Below are positions 8,025 through 16,354 of a DNA stretch of 64,000 nucleotides, one piece after another. Each line of letters starts with the position of its first letter. Positions within the stretch are counted from its first letter, which is position 1. Both the position numbers and the translations under genes were made by a program. This DNA is from Stutzerimonas stutzeri (lineage in GTDB: Bacteria; Pseudomonadota; Gammaproteobacteria; Pseudomonadales; Pseudomonadaceae), in assembly GCA_002345575.1 (NCBI GenBank), contig DDVX01000002.1:1-64000 (forward strand), given 5' to 3'. The notes under the pieces were generated by a model. It did not search any database and had not been told where the DNA came from. It was given only the letters and a program-made list of their open reading frames with translations.

Positions 8025-9683
8025 GTGCAGCACAAGATTCCATTTTTTCCACCTTCACTTCCCGATGAAACACTACACTCAAGAGTTTCTCGCTACCATT
8101 TTCTATCAGGCAACAAAACACAACCTCTCACTTTCCGAGATGCTTTCGGCGCTGCCCCATTTCCTTTGGACGTTGTTGTTCCGAAGAAGATATCTCAGCT
8201 AGCTGAACGGCTCCCAGGAGAAGCTGAAGACAACCTTAAACGGTTACTACATACCAATACGCTTCTGCCATTGTTTACATCATTTCTTGGAACCGTGAAC
8301 TCTCACAAAAAACTTAGCCAAGATACTTCGACAACAGCGCTGTCACGAATTCCTCAGCGCGTGGTCGGCGTACACGGCACAGCTAAACTTTGCATTGCAT
8401 GCTGCGAGAGCGACGAATATGAGTTTGGCTCCAGCTATTGGCATAGAGCTCACCAGATACCAGGAGTTTCCAGTTGCTGGAAGCACCGTGAAATTCTGAT
8501 AAGTTCATGTCAATTTTGTTCAAAGCCGTTCTATACGAAAAATCGAATTCTAACAATGCCGTGGTTACCCTGTGAGTGTGGCTGGTCAGTTAGTGCAAAC
8601 ACGTGCGATAAACCCGCTCCCCTACTTGAGAACGAATTTGCAATTTTTTGCAAAGAGCTGTTGCACGGAGACGTTCCAAGTATCTCGCAAGAATCCCTTG
8701 CGCATGCGTACAGAACACAAGCCTCCGTGCTAGGGCTAAGAGCTGGCAGTCTAGTTTCACAGGCATCATTATTCAACAGTATAGTCGAGACCTTCGGAGA
8801 CGAATTCCTCTGTCAAGCGGACGCTGCATACGCTGCCAAGAAGACAAAAACGTGGATTCGCCTTTCTACAATAGATGATCAATTAGATATGCCTGTAACA
8901 CGGCATTTGATACTAAGCTTTTTCCTATTTAGGGATTTTAATTTCTTTAAGAGCACCCTACAAAATCAACAGAGCGTGCCTTTCGTAAGAGCTCGCAGGA
9001 CAGATTCAAAGCAGCTCAAATCAACGGAAAGTAAATGCTCAGTTTACAGGGTTAAGATACAGCAGATTGTAAACCGTTGGCCGGATTCAACATTAGAAGA
9101 CTGCTGGAAGAACTCATTGAAGGCAACATCATGGCTATTTAAACACGACCGTAGTTGGTTACTCTCCTATTTATCTGGAACGACGCAGCCCGATACTAGG
9201 GTAGTCGATATAAAATATGCAAAGACCATCGAGGACGGAATCGAGGGTCTTTACGCGCTCTCGTCTAAACCTAAGAGAGTAAATATCGGCAATATCCTTT
9301 CTCTCCTACCTAAAAAGTTGCCAGGTGGGCAAGATAGAGAAAAACTTTATCCTGAAGTGTCAAAAAAAATCAAAGAGCACTATGAATCCCTTTGGCACTT
9401 CCATGTCCGGCGGATGATATGGGGAATACACGAACTCAAAAGGCTTGACCTTAAACCATCTATTGTTAATTTGAGTGACTTGATAAAAATCAATAGAATA
9501 AGCTGCAATTCAATTCTCAGCCACTTTGGCTGGAACATCGAAGTAATGGTGAATCAAAAATTCAGCCTAGTAGATGAGATGAACAGACTTTCGATCACGC
9601 GCCAATGGTCTGGCCCTATAACAGTCGATGCAGGCTATGCCGGCCGAGCTTACCAAAAAGCTCGTATGGCTAAATTAGACTAG
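8025..9683 (+). CDS. Second TniQ/TnsD-like target selector of the Tn7-like element
   Basis: 552 residues of the TniQ superfamily. Seen: the N-terminal TniQ signature (LPDETLHSRVSRY at about 12-24), a zinc-finger set Cys123-x2-Cys126 with Cys151-x2-His154 (spaced by the SYWHRAHQIPGV motif), more cysteines at 162/165 and CECGW, and a C-terminal TnsD-type segment WLFKHDRSWL. It therefore looks like a full DNA-binding TnsD rather than a short CRISPR-type TniQ. It starts with GTG behind CGGGAG and is more AT-rich than its neighbours. It runs towards the other tniQ gene, their stop codons 10 bases apart. TnsD proteins recognise a chromosomal site and recruit TnsC; a second one suggests a second attachment site. 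The target is unknown. Confidence 0.85.
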   Translation: MQHKIPFFPPSLPDETLHSRVSRYHFLSGNKTQPLTFRDAFGAAPFPLDVVVPKKISQLAERLPGEAEDNLKRLLHTNTLLPLFTSFLGTVNSHKKLSQDTSTTALSRIPQRVVGVHGTAKLCIACCESDEYEFGSSYWHRAHQIPGVSSCWKHREILISSCQFCSKPFYTKNRILTMPWLPCECGWSVSANTCDKPAPLLENEFAIFCKELLHGDVPSISQESLAHAYRTQASVLGLRAGSLVSQASLFNSIVETFGDEFLCQADAAYAAKKTKTWIRLSTIDDQLDMPVTRHLILSFFLFRDFNFFKSTLQNQQSVPFVRARRTDSKQLKSTESKCSVYRVKIQQIVNRWPDSTLEDCWKNSLKATSWLFKHDRSWLLSYLSGTTQPDTRVVDIKYAKTIEDGIEGLYALSSKPKRVNIGNILSLLPKKLPGGQDREKLYPEVSKKIKEHYESLWHFHVRRMIWGIHELKRLDLKPSIVNLSDLIKINRISCNSILSHFGWNIEVMVNQKFSLVDEMNRLSITRQWSGPITVDAGYAGRAYQKARMAKLD

Positions 9684-9693
9684 CTCCATGTGG

Positions 9694-11520
9694 CTAAGCT
9701 TCGTTGATCAATTTCATAAGATACGAAGCTGCATTACCCGCTGGCGGACGAATCGCTGCGAACCTCAATAAAGTCGCAGCCCCGAAAATTGCATTACGTG
9801 CACGTAGTTCTTTAGCAGCCCATTCTATTCTTCGGTGATGAAATTGATCGAGCGTTTCACAGGTTGCCTTAAGCTCTAAGCTACAGCTGGGTAACAGCAG
9901 CAATTTCTTCTCAAACAGTGTTGATGAATTCAGCTCACGCCCTATCAGCGCAACAGAGATCCGTAGTGGCTTACCTGGACGGGCTCTGAGGCTACTCACG
10001 CACTCTCGAATTCGAAGAGACAACTCTCTATCCAGACTTGGCCAGTCAATAACAGCGGTGCGCTTACGAGCAATCTTTCTAATGCACTGGACCTTTCCTT
10101 TCAACCAAACTCTATCGTTACGGTAAAGCCAAGCGTAATCGGTGCACGCGTGAGCTGCCGTGTTCCTCTCACGTTCCATAATAAAACGAAGACGGCGGTT
10201 TTCTCGGTCTCGCTCCACTCGCAACCCTGACAACATGTCTTTAAGATCGGTTTCCATCCTTAGAACTCTATACACCGACGCCAATGAAACACTGCAATCG
10301 GTAGCTACTTCAGAAAAGGCCTTACCTGAAACTAGCTGATCACGGATTTGCTGCCTGAGGGCTGGCAGTAGAATGGATGGGCGAGCACGAACATGTATTC
10401 CAAGCTGAACGGCATAGACGTGAAGCGTAGAGACGCTGACTCCTGTCACAGCTCCAATCTGGCGAAGTGAATGCCCTTCTGAGTACATTTCTTTGAGCGT
10501 GTGCGCTAAGCCACCAGTTTTGGCGGTCACTTTCGTCGCTATACTTTTCGACATAGGCATCTGGACAGAACGCTGGACAGCTAAATCATCGAAGTTCAGT
10601 TCAAGCGCATCCGCAAGAAGCAAATAATGTAGCGGATGATGGGCGCCTCTTGGCTTTCGCAGTAACTTGAGGACCCAAGAAGGAGCTTGTTTTGCGCGCA
10701 CTGGGCACAGTCGTGAAAATTCCCCGGCGCTGGGCAACCCTTTGAAGTAGATCGACAACATGTCAGCCAACGGCGTCAGCCGAAGCCTGCCAGTGGAACT
10801 CACGAGCGCATGAGCCTGTGCCCCTCGTAGCAAGTTTTGCTGGAGCACGTGATGTTGCAGCGGGTCACAATCTCGATCGAGCGCAGACCAAGAAAGAGCC
10901 GCGAGACGGTATAGCCTGTCTCTCTGAATGGCACTGACTTCCAGTGCTAGGGCGTGAGCATGTAAATTATCGTCAGTCGGCAGGAAGCACCGTGTAGCTT
11001 TGTCCCGGATCCAAACCGGTTCGATGATCGAGAGGGGCTGTACGTGATGGGGGCATATCCAAACCCCTGGAAGCTGATGTACGCGATGCCAGTAGGCTTG
11101 ACCATGTTTCTGATCATCCTCAGCAAGACACACCGGGCAGAATCTAACCCGAACGTATCGCTCTAGAGAGCTTGCAATGAGTCCAAGCCGCATTTTCAAC
11201 CCTTGACCGTTCCTGCTTTCCATTTGGCGGCGCGTCATCACTAGCTGCTCTGGCGACATAAATGGTTGGAAGTACGGCAGCAGAGTATGTCGTGAAATAA
11301 GAGCGTTTGTGTCCAGCCCAGTAACCGGCTTCAAAAGCCTTTCCGATTCTTTTAAATGGCAAGGGAAGCTTGTGTTCCGGGTAAAGGTATAGCTGTGCTC
11401 AACGTTGCTGAATGCTTGGCGGACTGAAGCAAACCCGGTCAGCCGGCAGTAACGACTCAACAGGCTGTGAAGTGTTTCGTCTGGGAAGGGAGATAAGAAA
11501 AAACCTGGCCCAGTATCCAT
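9694..11520 (-). CDS. tnsD: TnsD/TniQ target selector, likely for glmS attTn7
   Basis: 608 residues from the chosen ATG at 11520 (behind GAGG six bases away); a TTG four codons upstream is possible but has poor spacing. It shows the TniQ signature FPDETLHSLLSRY, a zinc-finger set FCPVC and CPHH around SYWHRVHQLPGV-like residues, two helix-turn-helix-like segments (SLRQIGAVTGVSVSTLH and AFSEVATDCSVSLASVY), and a TnsD-type block YAWLYRNDRVWL. It is longer than Tn7 TnsD (508). In Tn7, TnsD binds the end of glmS and brings TnsC there. This gene is the last of the tnsABCD run, and the element sits at glmS, so it is the best candidate for glmS recognition; the other TniQ cannot be excluded. Confidence 0.88.
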   Translation of the reverse strand: MDTGPGFFLSPFPDETLHSLLSRYCRLTGFASVRQAFSNVEHSYTFTRNTSFPCHLKESERLLKPVTGLDTNALISRHTLLPYFQPFMSPEQLVMTRRQMESRNGQGLKMRLGLIASSLERYVRVRFCPVCLAEDDQKHGQAYWHRVHQLPGVWICPHHVQPLSIIEPVWIRDKATRCFLPTDDNLHAHALALEVSAIQRDRLYRLAALSWSALDRDCDPLQHHVLQQNLLRGAQAHALVSSTGRLRLTPLADMLSIYFKGLPSAGEFSRLCPVRAKQAPSWVLKLLRKPRGAHHPLHYLLLADALELNFDDLAVQRSVQMPMSKSIATKVTAKTGGLAHTLKEMYSEGHSLRQIGAVTGVSVSTLHVYAVQLGIHVRARPSILLPALRQQIRDQLVSGKAFSEVATDCSVSLASVYRVLRMETDLKDMLSGLRVERDRENRRLRFIMERERNTAAHACTDYAWLYRNDRVWLKGKVQCIRKIARKRTAVIDWPSLDRELSLRIRECVSSLRARPGKPLRISVALIGRELNSSTLFEKKLLLLPSCSLELKATCETLDQFHHRRIEWAAKELRARNAIFGAATLLRFAAIRPPAGNAASYLMKLINEA

Positions 11521-11534
11521 CTCCCACCTCAATC

Positions 11535-12995
11535 CTACCTATCGCTGTAGGCGTCACAGAACTCAAACGTCTGCTCGCATAGCCAGCCCTCTTTCCGCAA
11601 TTGCTCAAGGGGGTTTTCACTATTGGCTATCTCAGACAGTTCTGCGGATTCTTGGGAGGACGCCGTGGCAAGTTTTGGGGCAGGCGTCTTCGGTACGCCC
11701 TGCGCTTTCGGCGTTGATGCTGGACTAATGCTACTCAGTAGCGAATAACGTTTCGACAAGTCGTCTGAACTCAGCAGCATCATGCCCTCAAGTTGGGCAT
11801 CAATTGGCAATAGGTCTTCAAACCGTCCTAACTGCCTAGGGTCCCGACTACGTAAGGCCGACAATGCCGGTTTCAGGATTTTCATCTTGGTATCGGCCAC
11901 GCGTCTGAATGTGCTTGGAACGAGGCGCTCCTCGCCGTGCTGAATAGCAAAACGCTGGCCTAGGATAACTAGCTTAACCAGGAAATCGGTGACACCCTGA
12001 GTCAAATCATAGAGTACGTCGAGTAACTCATCCGTCAGCGGACTAACTTCATGGCACCATTGATAGGCCCACAAGGACTCAACCAACATCTTCCAGAAAG
12101 GATCGTCCTTCTCGAATCTTTCAAACTCTATAACGCCAAGACCACATCCACGTCGAGCATTTCGAAGCACGTCCGAAAACAGGCTGATCATTGAGTTAGT
12201 CCCAATGAACACAACGGGGATGCCAATCGAATTGATCAGGTTGACAAAGAAATTGAGCATGTTGTCTTTTCCACCGGCTCGAGCCGATCGAAGATGCTGA
12301 ATTTCGTCGATTAGCAATGCGCCTATAAAATAGGTACTCGCGACCTGTTCCATACGTTGAATCGTGTCGGGTAAGCCACTCCGAGAGCGGTAGCTGTTTG
12401 CATATCGGTCTTGTCCAATAGCCTGATCCACTGCTCGGAAGAACGCCCGGCACAAACCGCTTAGCGATCCATCGAACGGGCAATCCAGCTTTAACCAAGT
12501 GATTTGAGTTTGTACAAACTGACGTTTTCCGTAGCGTTCATGGAGAACTGTCTGCGGATAAAGACGAAGGATTGATTCAAGTGCCGTCGATTTTCCGATC
12601 CCACTCAACCCAACCAAGCTGAAGGTCGTTGCAGTGGACCGAAACCCATCAGATGTCCTTCTGCTCGTTGAAAGCGAGTGAAGGTGTCTTACGGTCGTCG
12701 GCGAAAGCGGATTACGCCCTACATATCCACTACGAATCAAAGAAGAAAGAGTTGATTCCAGTTCAAGATGTACCGGCAAAGGCTGAACGACCGTACGTAA
12801 GCGATCGATGCAGTGAAGGCGGACCGCGCTATCGAGTTCGCGCTCATGCTCGTTCACAGGCGGAAAATTCATGATCAATGAGGCCGCATCGCTCTCACAG
12901 AGGATTGGCGGTAACGCCTCTATCAACGGGTTCCCTTGGAACTCCAAAACAGGCGATTCCTCATACCGCGCGACCGCATGCGTAAGTACGGTCAT
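11535..12995 (-). CDS. tnsC: TnsC AAA+ transposition regulator
   Basis: 486-residue ATPase that links target selector and transposase. Walker A GLSGIGKS is at 129-136 and Walker B GALLIDEIQHL at about 225-235, the TniB/TnsC pattern; Tn7 TnsC is 555 residues. Its ATG overlaps the tnsB stop (ATGA), and the tnsD ATG follows its TAG by about 14 bases, so translation is coupled. In Tn7, TnsC forms ATP-dependent filaments on DNA, receives the TnsD signal, activates TnsAB and gives target immunity. No odd features beyond the shorter C-terminal part. Confidence 0.93.
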   Translation of the reverse strand: MTVLTHAVARYEESPVLEFQGNPLIEALPPILCESDAASLIMNFPPVNEHERELDSAVRLHCIDRLRTVVQPLPVHLELESTLSSLIRSGYVGRNPLSPTTVRHLHSLSTSRRTSDGFRSTATTFSLVGLSGIGKSTALESILRLYPQTVLHERYGKRQFVQTQITWLKLDCPFDGSLSGLCRAFFRAVDQAIGQDRYANSYRSRSGLPDTIQRMEQVASTYFIGALLIDEIQHLRSARAGGKDNMLNFFVNLINSIGIPVVFIGTNSMISLFSDVLRNARRGCGLGVIEFERFEKDDPFWKMLVESLWAYQWCHEVSPLTDELLDVLYDLTQGVTDFLVKLVILGQRFAIQHGEERLVPSTFRRVADTKMKILKPALSALRSRDPRQLGRFEDLLPIDAQLEGMMLLSSDDLSKRYSLLSSISPASTPKAQGVPKTPAPKLATASSQESAELSEIANSENPLEQLRKEGWLCEQTFEFCDAYSDR

Positions 12996-15172
12996 TTTTT
13001 AGCTCCTGGACGAAGCCGACTCAGCAGGTCAATGACCTCAGCGCTGCGGGCACCCGCGTAATTTTCCGCAACGCCAACGCTAGAAATCGCGTCGGATTGC
13101 GGCGGGACAGAAGATCGCAAGTCATCCGGTACGAACGAATCCTTACGTTCTTGCAAGCGTTCGTTAGCTCTATTACTACGAATGTTACCCAGCTTTTCAG
13201 ACTTGGACGAAACTTGAGTTGTTAAGGATTTATCTTTTTTCGCAGCTTTAACGACACCAGATATTTCTGCATCTAGCGAGACTTTACCGACTAGCTTGGT
13301 GTACTTGCTGTCTGGGGATTCTTGTTTGATGATGGCGAGCATGTCTATAACTTCATCAAACCGGTACCCGTGATAACGAATTTCAGATTTCCTTAGATCA
13401 CAGCGCAGAAATTTACCTTGATTATTTTGGATCCAAATATGCTCAGTGCTGTTAGGGTCATACCAACAAAGAATGCTGCTAACCCCTCTATGTCTTGCTC
13501 TAGCAAACCAGTTCTGCTCAACGGCCAAGTCACAAATGTAAAACATACCCTTGAACTTAATCCCTCCCTTTTGTATAGAACCCCTATCTCGGGGTAAAAG
13601 ATGTAGGTAGATAAGTTCGTCAGCCTGGGTATTTTCATCGATTCGATCATTCCGGAGCGCCCAACTCCATATACCTATTGGGGTAGGTTCCACCTGATCG
13701 GCTATCATTTCTTTGGTAAGGCGGTCGGGCTGCCGATTGTGCTTATTATAATGGAGTATTCCCTGAATAATAATCTTCGTGAACTCTGCCAAATTGAGCG
13801 TAGCATCCAGCCTATAATCACGCTCTCCCCGTTCTTTATTCCTCTTACGCACTGCACCGGGGATCCAATGTATTTGGGTAGTAACGTTCAGAACTTTGAA
13901 ACTGCTCTCTACGATAGCCTTCCAGTCCGGTCGATAAGGAGGAGCTATACCAAGGTTTATCCTGAGCCCTGAGGCCAGGCCTTCTGCAGCCTGCCCCAAC
14001 ATCTCGCCTCTGTCAGCAAAGATTTCATGAGGTAAGTGGTGGCAAGGCCATTCGTCCGGAGTAATATCAACACCATTATCCGCGCAAAATTCCTTCTTCT
14101 GAGTAAACGCATTAAACAGTGCCTGACGGGCACCGTTCCAACTCGGCCCTTCAAGGCCTACATAAACACCAGTGATCATCCCTGAGAAAGTATCAATTAT
14201 CACATAAATGACAGGACGGCCAATAATCCAGTCTCGATTATATCGACTGACCAGATATATATCTGCCACAGTAGCGTCTATTTCAAACAAATGGCAAGGA
14301 CCACGAAGGCCATCTCGAACAGTACCAATTAACGGGCGATGATCCTTTTGCCAATTTCGCTCACCGCTTCTTCCTCTAAGAACAGTAATATCGTCATACG
14401 CTTTGTGCCCCCAATATGCGAACTGCCTAGCCGTTGGTAGTTCATTTGCGGGGAGCAGTGGTGGCTCTATACAATATCCTGGCTGCGTTTTTGATGTATA
14501 AAAACGCCTGAGCATTTTTATGTAAGCATCAGTGATAGTGCCTACTTTTCCGGTTGCAAATAAAGAAAAGCCTACCTTTATGCAGTTCTTGTCGGCCTCC
14601 GTCAGTACCTTTGACTGAGTATCAGCTTCCACCCCTTGAAAATAAACTTTGCGGCCGGGTTTTTTTCCATCCCTATACTGTTTGTTTTTACCTGGACCTC
14701 CAGAGTTAAAACGATCAGGTAGTAACGCGTTACGTACCTGGCCGTTCATCCAGTATCGGTACAGTAGTCGATATATAGTTTTTTTGTGTATTTCTAACTT
14801 TAGCGCTTGGTCAGCTATTAAGCGCCCCATAGCTCCAGGCTGAAATATCTCTCCCGGAATTTCCGTCTCAATCAAATTCTGGATACGCCGCCAGTTTTTA
14901 TCACGAAAATATTTCTCTTTTTCAGAAAGATCTTCTTCAATCCGCAACATAAAGGGGCTAGGTACGATAGTTGCCGTCTTTATATCACCATTAACCAAAA
15001 TACTTCTTAGCTCTGACAAACGCATCACCCAAGGTCTTTTGGGTGTCTCTGTCATGTCAAAAAGTACGACCTGATCGCTTATAGCATCCAGCCAAAGCAC
15101 CCTGGCCAATCGTTGCAACTCTGTGGTTTCGGTAACTGGTTCAATTACGTCGTTGATATTTAGATATGACAT
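12992..15172 (-). CDS. tnsB: TnsB DDE transposase
   Basis: 726-residue transposase of the retroviral-integrase fold that cuts and joins the 3' ends of the element. Catalytic residues seen: Asp299 (FEIDATVADIY), Asp387 (FADRGE) and Glu422 (VESSFK), with the D-x34-E spacing normal for the family. The N-terminal 200 residues should hold the end-binding helix-turn-helix domains, and the basic C-terminus the TnsC contact. Length is close to Tn7 TnsB (702). The ATG shares one base with the tnsA stop; the stop overlaps tnsC. The gene is visibly more AT-rich than the core chromosome. Confidence 0.95.
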   Translation of the reverse strand: MSYLNINDVIEPVTETTELQRLARVLWLDAISDQVVLFDMTETPKRPWVMRLSELRSILVNGDIKTATIVPSPFMLRIEEDLSEKEKYFRDKNWRRIQNLIETEIPGEIFQPGAMGRLIADQALKLEIHKKTIYRLLYRYWMNGQVRNALLPDRFNSGGPGKNKQYRDGKKPGRKVYFQGVEADTQSKVLTEADKNCIKVGFSLFATGKVGTITDAYIKMLRRFYTSKTQPGYCIEPPLLPANELPTARQFAYWGHKAYDDITVLRGRSGERNWQKDHRPLIGTVRDGLRGPCHLFEIDATVADIYLVSRYNRDWIIGRPVIYVIIDTFSGMITGVYVGLEGPSWNGARQALFNAFTQKKEFCADNGVDITPDEWPCHHLPHEIFADRGEMLGQAAEGLASGLRINLGIAPPYRPDWKAIVESSFKVLNVTTQIHWIPGAVRKRNKERGERDYRLDATLNLAEFTKIIIQGILHYNKHNRQPDRLTKEMIADQVEPTPIGIWSWALRNDRIDENTQADELIYLHLLPRDRGSIQKGGIKFKGMFYICDLAVEQNWFARARHRGVSSILCWYDPNSTEHIWIQNNQGKFLRCDLRKSEIRYHGYRFDEVIDMLAIIKQESPDSKYTKLVGKVSLDAEISGVVKAAKKDKSLTTQVSSKSEKLGNIRSNRANERLQERKDSFVPDDLRSSVPPQSDAISSVGVAENYAGARSAEVIDLLSRLRPGAKK

Positions 15173-16029
15173 CAGCTAGCCCTGCTCTCATATCTATAAT
15201 CTTCGGCGGGGTACAAGACATTTGCGATTATCAAAACACTCTTCATCGTTAGCCGCTCGGCTACTAGATTAAGAGTTATATACTTATTCCAGACTAGGTG
15301 CATAAATATGTTTTTGGCGTCGCTATAAGGGATAAATAGCGAATTAGCAATACTCCTGAGCATACGCTCAAGAGGCCATTGAAACTCTCGCATGCTATTA
15401 ACCTCATCGAGGAAACTAACGATCAATGTACGTTGCTGTAGCTCCCTTTTTAGCGCAGCCCCTTTTCGAAACCAATCTAAGTTACTGCTCAGGATTGCAG
15501 GTATGTTTTTTTCCGTAACGACGGTCCAGTCAATGTCGCGACTTTTCCAAAATTCTCGTTCTATCTTCAACTTTTCTAAAGTGCGCTTAAGTCCTCGGCC
15601 CGAGTCAAATGAATCAGAGTATTTGATTGTACGCGCAACTAACCTGCTGCTTCCGTCAGGCTGACGCAGCGTGATTAAGAAATCGGTGGTCATCACCAAA
15701 GGAACTTTTGTTCCCGGATAAACCGGGTAAGAGATATTCAACGCGTTAGCAATCGATTGCGCTGACGATTGAGGCAAAAGGGGATATTGCTCTCTGATAT
15801 CTATTACCCGGTTAGAAAACTCAAGCAGAAGTAGGTAGCCATATTCCAAATCAGAAAGAAGGTGATGAAGACGATTGACCTTGGTTCCATGTATCTTGCG
15901 AGACCGCCCGTGAGATGGAACATCCTGCACCCGTAGCCATGGTACGTAGTGCTCTAGACTCCCTTGCCCAAAACCTTTTTCGATATGCCGATCAATGTCG
16001 GACTGGGTTCTAAAGCTACGACCTCGCAA
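15172..16029 (-). CDS. tnsA: TnsA endonuclease-like transposase subunit
   Basis: 285-residue partner of TnsB that cuts the 5' strands, making transposition cut-and-paste; Tn7 TnsA is 273 residues. Seen: LEYGYL (Glu62), TTDFLI (Asp116) and TIKYS with Lys136, corresponding to the Glu63/Asp114/Lys132 catalytic set of Tn7; the position of Gln130 is Thr134 here. A C-terminal helical TnsC/TnsB-binding region follows. The start is TTG with GGGAGG five bases upstream. It is the first gene inside the glmS-proximal end and heads the tnsABCD unit. Confidence 0.93.
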   Translation of the reverse strand: MRGRSFRTQSDIDRHIEKGFGQGSLEHYVPWLRVQDVPSHGRSRKIHGTKVNRLHHLLSDLEYGYLLLLEFSNRVIDIREQYPLLPQSSAQSIANALNISYPVYPGTKVPLVMTTDFLITLRQPDGSSRLVARTIKYSDSFDSGRGLKRTLEKLKIEREFWKSRDIDWTVVTEKNIPAILSSNLDWFRKGAALKRELQQRTLIVSFLDEVNSMREFQWPLERMLRSIANSLFIPYSDAKNIFMHLVWNKYITLNLVAERLTMKSVLIIANVLYPAEDYRYESRAS

Positions 16030-16190
16030 ACAAGCCTCCCGGTGCCTTCAGCCACACCCATCATCCAAAGTTTGAAAATTCGCTCAAAAGTCCTAGGACA
16101 CTTCACTGGCTGTGGATAAGTTTTAAAACGCGAAGACAGATTAGCTTCGTTTGGTCAGCGTATACGTGATTCCAGATAGGCGGGCGAGCA

Positions 16191-16220
16191 GCCTCTGATA
16201 AAGTGTTGTAAATCAGAGGC
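16191..16220. repeat. Perfect 9-bp inverted repeat in tnsA leader
   Basis: GCCTCTGAT at 16191-16199 and ATCAGAGGC at 16212-16220 with a 12-base loop. It sits between the transposon-end repeats and tnsA, about 160 bases before the tnsA start. It could be an RNA hairpin limiting read-through into tnsA, an operator, or an end-binding site. Confidence 0.6.
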
Positions 16221-16221
16221 T

Positions 16222-16293
16222 TACCTTTTGTCATATAATTTTGTCTGCTGTCAAAATATTTTGTCTTTTGACAATATTTTTTGGCAAAAACCA
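16222..16293. repeat. Transposon end with TnsB-type repeats
   Basis: About 70 very AT-rich bases with TTTTGTC at 16226-16232, 16239-16245 and 16259-16265, TTTTGAC at 16266-16272, and the inverted GTCAAAA at 16250-16256. They are nested in palindromes (CAAAATATTTTG 16252-16263; TTTTTGGCAAAAA 16278-16290). Tn7 TnsB sites carry a GACAAAATAG core, so these GACAAAA copies are best read as overlapping TnsB sites of the glmS-proximal end. The terminal base is uncertain, probably 16290-16297. Confidence 0.7.
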
Positions 16294-16354
16294 GGTGAAC
16301 CGGCTTATCTCGCCGGTTTCACTCGACCGTGACCGATTTTGCGAGGTTACGCGG
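16294..16354 (-). promoter_or_regulatory. attTn7 site (glmS 3' end and junction)
   Basis: The last codons of glmS (ending in AAATCGGTCACGGTCGAGTGA-like sequence, protein end LAKSVTVE) are the segment read by TnsD in Tn7. The insertion junction falls about 21-26 bases past the stop codon, as in Tn7. One possible target duplication is GGTGA at 16294-16298, but the other copy is not in view. Confidence 0.7.
16298..16318 (-). terminator. glmS intrinsic terminator hairpin
   Basis: AACCGGC and GCCGGTT arms with a 7-base loop directly follow the glmS stop; on the minus strand CACCTGG and TTTTT come next. The transposon junction lies right behind the hairpin, so the T run may be formed by the transposon end. 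Confidence 0.75.

Larger units (their letters stand above)
1..16293. mobile_element. Tn7-like transposon at attTn7, distal end beyond window
   Basis: TnsA, TnsB, TnsC and TnsD genes read away from glmS, with tnsA nearest to it, the arrangement of Tn7 inserted at its glmS site. The glmS-proximal end lies in the AT-rich repeats ending about 16293. No copy of these end repeats was found elsewhere in bases 1-16200, so the other end and the 5-bp target duplication are taken to lie beyond base 1; where cargo stops is therefore not known. Cargo seen: second tniQ, ietAS, AbiEi-like gene, IS66 remnant, IS30 element, and perhaps the sensor kinase. Confidence 0.8.

Noticed and set aside
1..16293. CRISPR array or guide-RNA-type repeat near the tniQ genes
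   Set aside because: No regularly spaced direct repeats were found; the repeats at 16222-16293 are short, inverted and at the transposon tip.
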